Shown here one piece after another: positions 1 to 7,240 of a stretch of DNA of 64,000 nucleotides. The stretch is from JAJPHI01 sp035541875 (GTDB lineage Bacteria; Desulfobacterota; Binatia; Binatales; Binataceae). The notes under the pieces are model-generated. The model saw only the letters and a program-made list of their open reading frames with translations. It ran no database searches and was not told where the DNA came from. Position 1 is the first letter of the stretch. Each line of letters begins with the position of its first letter. The DNA is taken from contig DATKML010000037.1 in assembly GCA_035541875.1 (NCBI GenBank), positions 1 through 64,000 of the forward strand. Direction: 5' to 3'. A program made the translations under genes and the position numbers.

Positions 1-16
1 TTTTCTCTCGAGGCCG

Positions 17-54
17 AATGGCGGGGAACTGCAAACGCAGCCCCGCCATTTTTT
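17..54 (+). terminator. Intrinsic terminator of a gene left of the window
   Basis: A perfect 10-bp stem (17-26 with 41-50) closes a 14-nt loop and runs into a T-rich tail at 49-54. It probably ends a forward transcript that starts before the window. A similar hairpin follows the Flp pilin gene at 461-493. Confidence 0.85.
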
Positions 55-237
55 CATCCCTCCGTAAGCTCTTCCTGTCCTCTTGACCTGGCATTCGCAT
101 AATCAGGTCAATAATTGCTGTAAATAATTCTCGGTAATCAAAGCACATTATAGCATAATATTGCTACTGAAAGTCGTCGAGGTCCGGGTATGTAGCGACG
201 AACCAGGAATAAACGTCCTGCGGGACAGGAGTAGCAG

Positions 238-432
238 ATGGAAGCAGTAACGAAGGCATGGGTTAAGGTCCGCGAGTGGCAGAAACGTCTGAGCAAGGGC
301 CAGACGATGACTGAGTACGCGTTGATCATGGCGGCCGTCGCGGTCGTGGTGTTCGTGACCTATCAGACGATGGGTAATGACATCGGATCGCTGGTGAACA
401 AGATCAACACCGACCTCACCACCGCCAGCTAA
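238..432 (+). CDS. Flp/Fap-type (type IVb) pilin
   Basis: A 64-residue protein with the hallmarks of an Flp pilin: a short basic leader ending in Gly21, then QTMTEYALI with Glu at +5 and Tyr at +6, followed by a hydrophobic helix (about residues 28-42) and a short polar tail. In this family the leader is cut after that Gly by a TadV-type prepilin peptidase, and the mature subunit is assembled into a thin adhesive pilus by the Tad system. An AGGAG ribosome site at 227-231 lies 6 nt before the ATG. A strong terminator follows directly, so the gene is expressed alone or from a small separate transcript. No tad assembly genes are in this window; they must lie elsewhere if the pilus is made. Confidence 0.9.
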   Translation: MEAVTKAWVKVREWQKRLSKGQTMTEYALIMAAVAVVVFVTYQTMGNDIGSLVNKINTDLTTAS

Positions 433-460
433 GTCGCAACCAGCGAACAGTTTGTAATCG

Positions 461-493
461 AGGCGGGAGCAGCAATGCTCCCGCCTCTCTTTT
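461..493 (+). terminator. Intrinsic terminator after the Flp pilin gene
   Basis: A perfect 11-bp stem (461-471 with 476-486) with a GCAA tetraloop is followed by CTCTTTTT. The GNRA-type loop and GC-rich stem make this a strong rho-independent terminator, placed about 30 bp after the pilin stop codon. Confidence 0.93.
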
Positions 494-591
494 TGCCCGC
501 TGCTGCCCTGGGCCCTTCAGCTTCGCTGAGAATTAGCCCCAACGGTTTCCCTTGTCATCGCAGCGTCGCGATGCGCTATGGTCTGGCTCTG

Positions 592-598
592 GGGAGGA
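592..598 (+). promoter_or_regulatory. Ribosome binding site that favours a TTG start at 605
   Basis: GGGGAGGA ends 6 nt before TTG 605. The upstream in-frame ATG at 578 has no such site, and the 9 residues it would add (MVWLWGGTP) do not resemble the start of this protein family. Confidence 0.6.
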
Positions 599-604
599 AC
601 TCCA

Positions 605-1846
605 TTGGAAACATCATCCAAGCCGGGGCCATTGAGTGGCGTCCGCGTGCTCGATCTGGGTCATTACATTGCGATTCCGATTCTCACGCGCATGATGGCT
701 GATCTTGGCGCCGAGGTGATCAAAGTCGAGGCGGCGCCGCGCGGTGATCTGACGCGCTTCACGCCCTATATCCGCGACGGCTACAGCGGCAGTTTTATCC
801 AGCACAATCGCGGCAAGCAGAGTATCTGCGTCGATCTCAAGACGCCCGAAGGGGTTGCGATTGTCAGGGGCCTCGCGCGCCATTGCGATGTCGTAACCGA
901 AAATTACAGCCCCGGCGTGCTGCAGAAGTACGGTCTGGGATACGAGGATTTTCGCAAGGAGAATCCGCGCATCATCCAATGCTCGATTTCGGGTTTCGGT
1001 CAGGACGGCCCGATGCGCAATCGCGTCGGCAACGACACGGTCGCGCTCGCGATGAGCGGCCTGATGCATCTGACGGGCGAACCCGACGGTCCGCCGGTTT
1101 ATGTCGGACTTTTCATCGCCGATGAGAACGCCGGCGTGCACGGACTCGCCGCGGTATGCGCCGCGCTTTACCATCGCGAGAAGACTGGCGTGGGTCAGTT
1201 TATCGACTTGTCGTTGCTGGAATGCATGTTCCATCTGCACGATACGGCTCTGCAGTACTACGTTCTGAGTGAGGGCAAGCTGAATCCGAATCGATTCGGG
1301 TCGCATCACTATCTGCTCGCGCCGTGCGGCATCTTCAAGGCGAGCGATGGCTACGTTGTGCTTACCGTGCTGGACCATCAGTGGGAGACCTTCTGCAAGG
1401 CGATCGATCGTCCACTATGGATTACCGATCCTCGCTACGCCGACCGTGATGCCCGCGTCGCGAATAGGATGGAGCTGGTGAAGGATATCGAGGAGTGGCT
1501 GCAATCCTATGCGACGCGCGAAGAGCCGCTAGCGATTCTGGAAAAGGCTCGTATCTTGAGCGCACCGGTCTTGGATATCGCGCAGATCGCGAACCATCCG
1601 GTGATTACCGAGCGCGGCGCGCTGCAGAAAATTGATCATCCGGGGCTTGGTCCGATCCCGCTGCCGAAGTCACCCTTCAGGATGTCCGAAACGCCGGCGA
1701 TGATCAGGGATCGAGCTCCATTCTTGGGGGAGCACAACCAAAGGATTCTCGGCAAATATCTCGGCTACTCAGCGGACAAGATCGCGGAACTGACGAAGGC
1801 GGGAGTGCTGGTGCAGGAACCTCGTGTAAAGGAGCTGCGCGAGTAG
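605..1846 (+). CDS. CaiB/BaiF (class III) CoA-transferase
   Basis: Moves CoA between carboxylic acids through an aspartyl-CoA intermediate, the mechanism of formyl-CoA:oxalate and carnitine CoA-transferases. From TTG 605 it is 413 residues, normal for the family. Visible signatures are LSGVRVLDLGHYIAIP at the N-terminus, LGAEVIKVE, NRGKQSICVDLKTPEG, VVTENYSPG, and FIADENAG, whose Asp is the likely catalytic residue, then TGVGQFIDLSLLE. The start is chosen for its ribosome site; ATG 578 is the alternative. Three more members of the family lie on the opposite strand just downstream. The substrate cannot be read from sequence; the family name is secure, the reaction partner is not. Confidence 0.9.
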   Translation: METSSKPGPLSGVRVLDLGHYIAIPILTRMMADLGAEVIKVEAAPRGDLTRFTPYIRDGYSGSFIQHNRGKQSICVDLKTPEGVAIVRGLARHCDVVTENYSPGVLQKYGLGYEDFRKENPRIIQCSISGFGQDGPMRNRVGNDTVALAMSGLMHLTGEPDGPPVYVGLFIADENAGVHGLAAVCAALYHREKTGVGQFIDLSLLECMFHLHDTALQYYVLSEGKLNPNRFGSHHYLLAPCGIFKASDGYVVLTVLDHQWETFCKAIDRPLWITDPRYADRDARVANRMELVKDIEEWLQSYATREEPLAILEKARILSAPVLDIAQIANHPVITERGALQKIDHPGLGPIPLPKSPFRMSETPAMIRDRAPFLGEHNQRILGKYLGYSADKIAELTKAGVLVQEPRVKELRE

Positions 1847-1869
1847 AAAAATTGCCTGAGTTAGTAGGC

Positions 1870-2005
1870 GAGATTCTTCGCTCCGCAGACTCCGCTCAGA
1901 ATGACTGGAGAAACGTCGTGCCGAGGTCGGAAGGCCGCTCGATAGAAAACGCCCGTTAGTCATTCTGAGCGTAGTGAGCAGCGACGAACGCAGCGAAGAA
2001 TCTCG
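1870..2005. repeat. Paired inverted repeat, locus A of a dispersed family
   Basis: Left arm 1870-1905 (GATTCTTCGCTCCGC...CAGAATGACT) is roughly the reverse complement of right arm 1959-2005 (AGTCATTCTGAGCG...GCGAAGAATCTCG). About 53 bp separate them. The same arms, with small differences, occur at 17253-17300, 30316-30404 and 35748-35847, always between genes. They look like a REP or MITE-type small dispersed element. Confidence 0.75.
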
Positions 2006-2009
2006 GACA

Positions 2010-2053
2010 GCTTCGCGAGGGCCGACGAGCGTAGCGTTCGGCCCTCGTGAAGC
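2010..2053. repeat. Long imperfect hairpin between convergent genes
   Basis: GCTTCGCGAGGGCCGA (2010-2025) pairs with 2038-2053, with one G-T wobble, around a 12-nt loop. It lies next to the locus A repeat and between two convergent CoA-transferase genes. It lacks a T tract, so it is a structured repeat rather than a classical terminator. Confidence 0.6.
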
Positions 2054-2087
2054 CGGTACCGGACTCTGCGTTCGCCAAGCGATCCCT

Positions 2088-3290
2088 CTAGATCACCTTG
2101 CGATCGCGCAATGCGGCGATTTCATCGGCCGATAGTCCCAGTTCCTTGGCATAGAAATCGTCGTTGTCGCGGCCGATCATCGGGGCAGGAGAGCGCGGTA
2201 CGTTTGGCTCGCCGTTGAGTCGGATAGGCGAGGTGAAGATTGTCATGCGGCCGAGCTGCGGATGGTCGATCTCGCGCAGGGTGCCGCGCTCGTGCAGATG
2301 CGGATCGGTCATCACCTCGTCGATCTCCTTCACGATACCGCCGAAGAGATCTTTGGCGGCCAGTAGATCCATGATCTGCTGACGCGTTAGCGTGCGGGTC
2401 CATTCCGCGATGATGTTATCGATGATCTCCTGATGCTTCCGGCGCGTTGAGGCTTTGGCGAAGCGTGGATCGTCGGCGAACTCCGGATGGCCCATCAGGC
2501 TGCACAGCTTGCTCCATCGCAGGTTGTCGCCGGCGAGAATCATCACCCATCCGTCGAGCGCCGGATAGGCGTTAAAGGGGACCACAAAACTCCCCGATGA
2601 GTGATTCCCGTCGCGGAGGTTACGCATCCCCATCCCGTACCAGGCACCGATATGCGTCGAGAGCGAAGGAAGGGTCGATTCCTGCAACGACAGCTCGACC
2701 ATCTGCCCTTGGCCGGTGCGGTCACGCTGCCGCACCGCGGCAAGAATCCCGCCGAACAGATGCGCCGAGCCGAGGATATCAACCACCGCGGGGCCTGCTT
2801 TGTAAGGAGGTCCATCGGTTGCGCCGGTCAGCGCCATGATTCCCGTATTGGCCTGCACGACCGGATCGAAGGCGGGCAAACTCCGATTCGGACCGCTGAG
2901 GCCGTAGCCGGTGCCCGAGGCGTAGATCAGTCGCGGATTGATCGCGCGAAGCTCGTCCCATCCGAGGCCCATTGAATCCATCGTTCCGGCGGCGTAGTTC
3001 TCCACCACGATATCAGTCTTGGCGACGAGCTTTTTGAAGATCGCCTTGCCCTCATCGCTCTTCAGATTCAGGGTTACCGCGCGCTTGTTCGAATTCATCA
3101 GCGCGAAGGGAATACCGAAGGGCTTGCCCTCGGCTTTGTACAGCGGACGCATCCCGTCACCATACGGCGGCCCTTCGATCTTGATGACGTCCGCGCCGAG
3201 ATAGCTGAGCAGCATCGTCGCATACGGGCCGTTGTAAAAATGCGTCAAATCGAGGACGCGGAGATCATCGAGGGGGAGGGGAGTTGTCAT
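2088..3290 (-). CDS. CaiB/BaiF (class III) CoA-transferase
   Basis: A 400-residue class III CoA-transferase and the last gene of a three-gene reverse operon. Family marks in order are LDDLRVLDLTHFYNGP, LGADVIKIEGP, MNSNKRAVTLNLKSDEG, DIVVENYAAGTMDSMGLG, AVVDILGSAH with the probable catalytic Asp, TGQGQMVELSLQE, and a C-terminal LGRMTIFTSPIRL. It follows the next transferase after 58 bp holding a hairpin (3305-3328). The member nearest to it in N-terminal style is the protein at 3349-4563. The substrate is unknown; the neighbouring enoyl-type and amidohydrolase genes do not fix it. Confidence 0.9.
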   Translation of the reverse strand: MTTPLPLDDLRVLDLTHFYNGPYATMLLSYLGADVIKIEGPPYGDGMRPLYKAEGKPFGIPFALMNSNKRAVTLNLKSDEGKAIFKKLVAKTDIVVENYAAGTMDSMGLGWDELRAINPRLIYASGTGYGLSGPNRSLPAFDPVVQANTGIMALTGATDGPPYKAGPAVVDILGSAHLFGGILAAVRQRDRTGQGQMVELSLQESTLPSLSTHIGAWYGMGMRNLRDGNHSSGSFVVPFNAYPALDGWVMILAGDNLRWSKLCSLMGHPEFADDPRFAKASTRRKHQEIIDNIIAEWTRTLTRQQIMDLLAAKDLFGGIVKEIDEVMTDPHLHERGTLREIDHPQLGRMTIFTSPIRLNGEPNVPRSPAPMIGRDNDDFYAKELGLSADEIAALRDRKVI

Positions 3291-3304
3291 ATTGTGCTCT
3301 TAGA

Positions 3305-3328
3305 CCCTCTCCCTGAGGAGGGAGAGGG
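3305..3328. repeat. Perfect 10-bp hairpin between two CoA-transferase genes
   Basis: CCCTCTCCCT (3305-3314) and AGGGAGAGGG (3319-3328) form a perfect stem with a GAGG loop. It sits in the 58-bp gap of the reverse operon. There is no T tract on the reverse strand, so it may act as an RNA-stability or attenuation element, or be a simple dispersed repeat. Confidence 0.6.
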
Positions 3329-3348
3329 ATCTCGGATGCAATTGTCAG

Positions 3349-4563
3349 TTACGCGAGGATGCCCGTTTTCATCAGTTGCTCGACGCGATCGCTCGAATAG
3401 CCGAGCAGCGACTTCAGCACCGTTTCGGTATCACCGCCACGGACGGGCGCTGCGGCGCGCACGTTGCACGGCGTTCCCGACATCTTCCACGGCACGCCCG
3501 CATGTTTGCGCTTGCCCACTTCCGGATGCTCAAGCTGCACGAGATATCCGCGCTCGTTCAGATGCGGATCTTCGGCGAGGTCCTTCGCGGTCATCGACGG
3601 GAAGGCCGCGACGCCCGCAGCCTGCAACTTCTTCGTCACGTCCCAGCGATCCTGCGACGAGGTCCACACCGTGATGATCTCGTCGAGAGCGACCTCGTTC
3701 TGCTTGCGCAATGACATTGTCTTGAAACGCGCATCTGCGGCGAGCTCCGGCTTGCCCATTACCTTACAGAGCGATTGCCACTCTTCCTCGGTGCCGCAGG
3801 CGATGGAGACCCAGCGGTCTTCGCCCGCCGCGCGATAGCATTCGCAAGGCGACATCACGAAATCATGATTCCCGTCGCGCACCGGCTCGCGTCCGGCGAG
3901 TTCCTTCATCAGGAGACCTTCGGGCATCAGCGCCAGCGCAGTCTCGAACTGGGACTGATCGATATACTGTCCTTCGCCGGTCAGCGCACGCTGCGCCAAA
4001 GCGGTGATAATCGCGAAAGCGCCGAAGACGCCCGCGTTCGGGTCGGCGTACGAGATGCCGATCTCGGCAGGATCGCCGCCACGATAGCCCGAGCCGAAGA
4101 ACATCCCTGACGCTGCAGAGGCCGGAGGTCCGTAGCCGACGAAGCCCTTGAAGGGGCCGGTCTGGCCATAGCCGGACATCGAGATCTGGATAATATCGGG
4201 CTTCACGCGGCGCAGTTTGTCGTAGCCGAGGCCCAGCTTGTCCATGACGCCGGCGGCGAAGTTATCGGTGACGACATCGCAATGTTTCACCAGCTCGGTG
4301 GCGATCTCGATCGCCTCGGGCTTGGCAAGGTTCATCAGGATGCTCTTCTTGGCCTGGTTGTACTGATTGAAATAGCCGGCGCGATTCGGCCCCGCGACGC
4401 CGTCGGCGAAGGGCGGAAGGAAGCGCGTCACACAGGGGCGCAAGGTGCTCTCGACACGGATTACCTCCGCGCCGAGATAGGCGAGTTGCAGGTTGCAGAA
4501 GGGGCCTGCCCACGCCCAGGTAAAATCGAGAACTCGAACTCCATCAAGTGGCAAATTTGCCAT
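3349..4563 (-). CDS. CaiB/BaiF (class III) CoA-transferase
   Basis: A 404-residue class III CoA-transferase, second gene of the reverse operon. Signatures are LDGVRVLDFTWAWAGP, LGAEVIRVES, YNQAKKSILMNLAKPE, DVVTDNFAAGVMDKLGLG, SMSGYGQTGPFK, ISYADPNAG with the likely catalytic Asp, and TGEGQYIDQSQFE. The N-terminal DFTWAWAGP variant is common in succinyl-CoA- or formyl-CoA-type transferases of uncultured soil bacteria, but the acid used is not predictable. A GGAG lies 9 nt before the ATG. It starts 29 bp after the stop of the upstream transferase gene, consistent with one mRNA. Confidence 0.9.
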   Translation of the reverse strand: MANLPLDGVRVLDFTWAWAGPFCNLQLAYLGAEVIRVESTLRPCVTRFLPPFADGVAGPNRAGYFNQYNQAKKSILMNLAKPEAIEIATELVKHCDVVTDNFAAGVMDKLGLGYDKLRRVKPDIIQISMSGYGQTGPFKGFVGYGPPASAASGMFFGSGYRGGDPAEIGISYADPNAGVFGAFAIITALAQRALTGEGQYIDQSQFETALALMPEGLLMKELAGREPVRDGNHDFVMSPCECYRAAGEDRWVSIACGTEEEWQSLCKVMGKPELAADARFKTMSLRKQNEVALDEIITVWTSSQDRWDVTKKLQAAGVAAFPSMTAKDLAEDPHLNERGYLVQLEHPEVGKRKHAGVPWKMSGTPCNVRAAAPVRGGDTETVLKSLLGYSSDRVEQLMKTGILA

Positions 4564-4592
4564 AGTAGTTTCTCCGTATGGGGTGATGAGGG

Positions 4593-5795
4593 CTAGCGAG
4601 CTGCGTTAACGCGATCCTTCGCGATGCCTAGCTCGTTGCAAAAGACCTCTTCGCTATGCTGGCCGAGGCGGGGTGCCGGGCGGCGCAGCTCCCACTTGGT
4701 CGCACCGTAACGCGAAGGCATCCCGGGCAGTTTGATCTTGCCGATACCCGGCTGATCGAGTTCGGCGAAGAAGCCGCGCTCCTGCAGGTGAGGATTCTCA
4801 TAGAGGTCCTTCATCGTGTTGATTGGCGCAAAAGGTACGCGCGCCTTCTGCGCAGCCTGATAGAGATCCTGGGTCTTCCAACCGCTGATCCAGTCCGACA
4901 TCAGGGCCTTGAGCGCGTCCATGTTGGCGCCGCGGCTCAGGCGGTCCTTGAAGAGCTCATCGTTGGCCCACTCCGGATTGCCCATCAGCTCGACCAGCCG
5001 CTTCCACTGCTCTTCTTCGACGGCGAGGCAGAAGATCTTGCCATCGGCAGTATCGGCGATGAACCAAGGGCCCAGCAGCCGCTGTCCCAGGCGTGAGGCT
5101 TCCCGACCGGCATAGGTGTAATGCACGAGATTCATTTCGAGCATCGCTGCGATAACCTCCTGCTCCGAAATGTCGACCGCCTGACCTTTGCCGGTCTTCA
5201 GGCGATGGAGCCATGCCGCCATGCTGGTGAAAGCAGCGTGCGCGCCACCCTGAAAATCGCACTGGCTGCCGAAGCACTTGAGCGGTGGTAGATCGGGGAA
5301 TGGCGATGCGCCCGGGCTCAGGTTGGTCCATCCGCCGGCGTTCGCTGCCGTGAGTTCGTAGCCCTTGTAGTGCGAGTAGGGGCCGGTCTCACCAAACATC
5401 GAGATCGAAGTGACGATCAGCTTCGGATACTTTGCCGTGAGCGCGGCGCTGTCGAGGCCGTGAGCGGCGCGTTGATCGGGCGCGACGTTATGGATCAAGA
5501 TGTCCGCGCTTCCGAGCAGCTTGCCGAGCAGTTCCTGTCCTTCGGGCTTCTTCAGATCCGCAACGACACCGCGCTTGTTGGAATTGAGGTATACAAAGAT
5601 GCCGCTCTTCTCCGGATCGGGCTTGTCGCCGGGAAAGGGTCCGCGCCGCCGACACACATCGCCCTCGGGCGACTCGATCTTGATCACTTCAGCTCCGATA
5701 TCCGCGAGCATCTTGGCGCCGAATGCTGCGGAGATACCTTCGCCGCATTCGACGATCTTGATCGCCGCAAACGGCGACTTGTTGGGTTTGTCCAC
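4593..5795 (-). CDS. CaiB/BaiF (class III) CoA-transferase, first gene of reverse operon
   Basis: A 400-residue class III CoA-transferase that begins with GTG, preceded by GAGGG at good spacing. Marks are AAIKIVECGEGISAAFGAK, IGAEVIKIESPEGDVCRR, YLNSNKRGVVADLKKPEG, LIHNVAPDQ, and SQCDFQGGAHA, where Asp is the likely nucleophile, then TGKGQAVDISEQE. The N-terminal ECGEGISAAFGAKMLADIGAE-type start differs from the other three and is closer to carnitine/crotonobetaine-type transferases. It is divergent from the MFS transporter gene, with 124 bp between them that must carry both promoters. The MFS protein is therefore a candidate importer for the operon's substrate (inference). Confidence 0.9.
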   Translation of the reverse strand: MDKPNKSPFAAIKIVECGEGISAAFGAKMLADIGAEVIKIESPEGDVCRRRGPFPGDKPDPEKSGIFVYLNSNKRGVVADLKKPEGQELLGKLLGSADILIHNVAPDQRAAHGLDSAALTAKYPKLIVTSISMFGETGPYSHYKGYELTAANAGGWTNLSPGASPFPDLPPLKCFGSQCDFQGGAHAAFTSMAAWLHRLKTGKGQAVDISEQEVIAAMLEMNLVHYTYAGREASRLGQRLLGPWFIADTADGKIFCLAVEEEQWKRLVELMGNPEWANDELFKDRLSRGANMDALKALMSDWISGWKTQDLYQAAQKARVPFAPINTMKDLYENPHLQERGFFAELDQPGIGKIKLPGMPSRYGATKWELRRPAPRLGQHSEEVFCNELGIAKDRVNAAR

Positions 5796-5919
5796 TTCGA
5801 TATCCCTCTTGCCGAACGGTAATGGCGAATTTTTATCGCGTTGGAGCGGTTCAGGGCAACTTGAGTCCTAGCGTTCGGCAGTCCAGTATTATCCTTCGCG
5901 CGTGGAGGAAGAACCGTAG

Positions 5920-7182
5920 ATGGGCGAGGCGGTGACCGAGGCAGAGAACGAAGCACAATCCGAGGGTGATGAATCTCCTGAGAGTAGAAGCATCTACACG
6001 CGCGATTTCTGGCTGATCTTTGCCGCAACCTTCGCGCTGAACTGCGCGCTCAACCTTTTTCTGATGTTTCCCGTCTTCGTCGAGAAGCTCGGCGGCGGCG
6101 CAAGTTCAATCGGTACTATCGTCGCGACGGCTTCGCTCGCGGCCCTGCTGACGCGCCCCCTTGCGACGTGGGCGATGGATCGTCGCGGATGCCGCTGGAC
6201 GGCGCTGCTCACGGTCATGATCGAGATCGTCGTGATGACGCTCTATATCCCGATCCACAACCTCGGATGGTCGATCTACGCCGTCCGCGCGATGCATGGA
6301 GCGGCCGAAGGAACGGCACGCGTCGCGCTCTTCGCGCTGGTCTACGAAGTGCTGCCGGCGGGACGGCAAGGCGAAGCGATGGCGACCTTTAGTCTATGCG
6401 GAATGGTTCCGGGAGCGTTCGGGGCGCTGCTCGGCGAATCGGTGATGCGAGCGTTCGGCTTCCACGCCTATTTTGTAGTGGCGGCGATCCTGTGCGCGAT
6501 CTCTGCGGTGGCAATCACGATGCTGCCGAGCGATAAGCCCCATCACGCGAGTGCGGCGGCGGGCGCATCGAGCAAGGCGCCGCCGGTCGGTTACGGGCGG
6601 CTGATCCTGAAGAACCCGCTGATGATGTTCTGGATCGTCACGCTGCTCTTTGCCCTGACCAATGCTGCACGTGGCAGTTTCGTTGCGCCGTTCGCCTACC
6701 AGCGCGGGATCCATACGGTCGGATGGTATTTCACGATCTATGCGGCGGTCGCAGTGATCGTGCGGCTGACGGGTCGGATGCTCGATCGGCTTGGTCTGGA
6801 ACGCACGCTGCCGCCCACGCTCTTCACGCTGGCGCTCGGTATCGGGCTGCTCGCGGGAACGGGGCACTTCGGAGTACTGGAAATTGCGGCGGTACTCGGC
6901 GGACTCGGTCACGGCTTCGCCTATCCCGTTCTGAGCGCATTGATTATCCGCGCGACACCGGAAGGCGGCACCGCCCGTTCCTCGACGATCTACACCTCGC
7001 TGTGGGATATCGGAAACATGGCGGGCCCGTCGTTGCTCGGTATCGCGGCAGAATGGCTCGGCTACGCGACGATGTTTGTGATCGCGGGTGCGCTTTCGAT
7101 GATCGCGGCGGTGTACTCCGCAATTGGTCTTTGGCAGCCGTCGCGGGAATCGGTTGTAGTGGAGCCTGAAGCGGCGGCTTAA
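5920..7182 (+). CDS. Major facilitator superfamily (MFS) transporter
   Basis: A 420-residue inner-membrane protein with about 12 hydrophobic segments and an acidic N-terminal tail (residues 1-25). The MFS loop 2-3 signature is present in variant form as RPLATWAMDRRGCR (about residues 79-92). A hydrophilic, Ala-rich central loop (about 208-226) separates the two six-helix halves. A GAGGAAG ribosome site precedes the ATG. MFS proteins move small solutes by uniport, symport or antiport; this subtype resembles YfcJ/arabinose-efflux-like carriers, which does not fix the substrate. It is divergent from the CoA-transferase operon and convergent with the amidohydrolase, with which it shares a bidirectional terminator. 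Confidence 0.9.
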   Translation: MGEAVTEAENEAQSEGDESPESRSIYTRDFWLIFAATFALNCALNLFLMFPVFVEKLGGGASSIGTIVATASLAALLTRPLATWAMDRRGCRWTALLTVMIEIVVMTLYIPIHNLGWSIYAVRAMHGAAEGTARVALFALVYEVLPAGRQGEAMATFSLCGMVPGAFGALLGESVMRAFGFHAYFVVAAILCAISAVAITMLPSDKPHHASAAAGASSKAPPVGYGRLILKNPLMMFWIVTLLFALTNAARGSFVAPFAYQRGIHTVGWYFTIYAAVAVIVRLTGRMLDRLGLERTLPPTLFTLALGIGLLAGTGHFGVLEIAAVLGGLGHGFAYPVLSALIIRATPEGGTARSSTIYTSLWDIGNMAGPSLLGIAAEWLGYATMFVIAGALSMIAAVYSAIGLWQPSRESVVVEPEAAA

Positions 7183-7186
7183 AAGA

Positions 7187-7222
7187 AAACGGCTCACACC
7201 TAATCAAAGGTGCGAGCCGTTT
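7187..7222. terminator. Bidirectional intrinsic terminator between MFS and amidohydrolase genes
   Basis: A 15-bp stem with one mismatch (7187-7201 with 7208-7222) closes a 6-nt loop. Forward, it is followed by TTTGTTG; on the reverse strand it is followed by a T-rich tract made by the AAAAGAAAA at 7181-7189. It can end both convergent transcripts. Confidence 0.88.
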
Positions 7223-7240
7223 GTTGCTAACAAGTTTAGT

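Noticed and set aside
614..1378. Reverse-strand frame of 254 codons inside the first CoA-transferase
   Set aside because: It mirrors the codon bias of the real gene on the other strand, has no family resemblance and no ribosome site.
6394..7197. Reverse frame of 267 codons inside the MFS gene
   Set aside because: Arg- and Asp-rich composition typical of an antisense shadow of a membrane protein gene.
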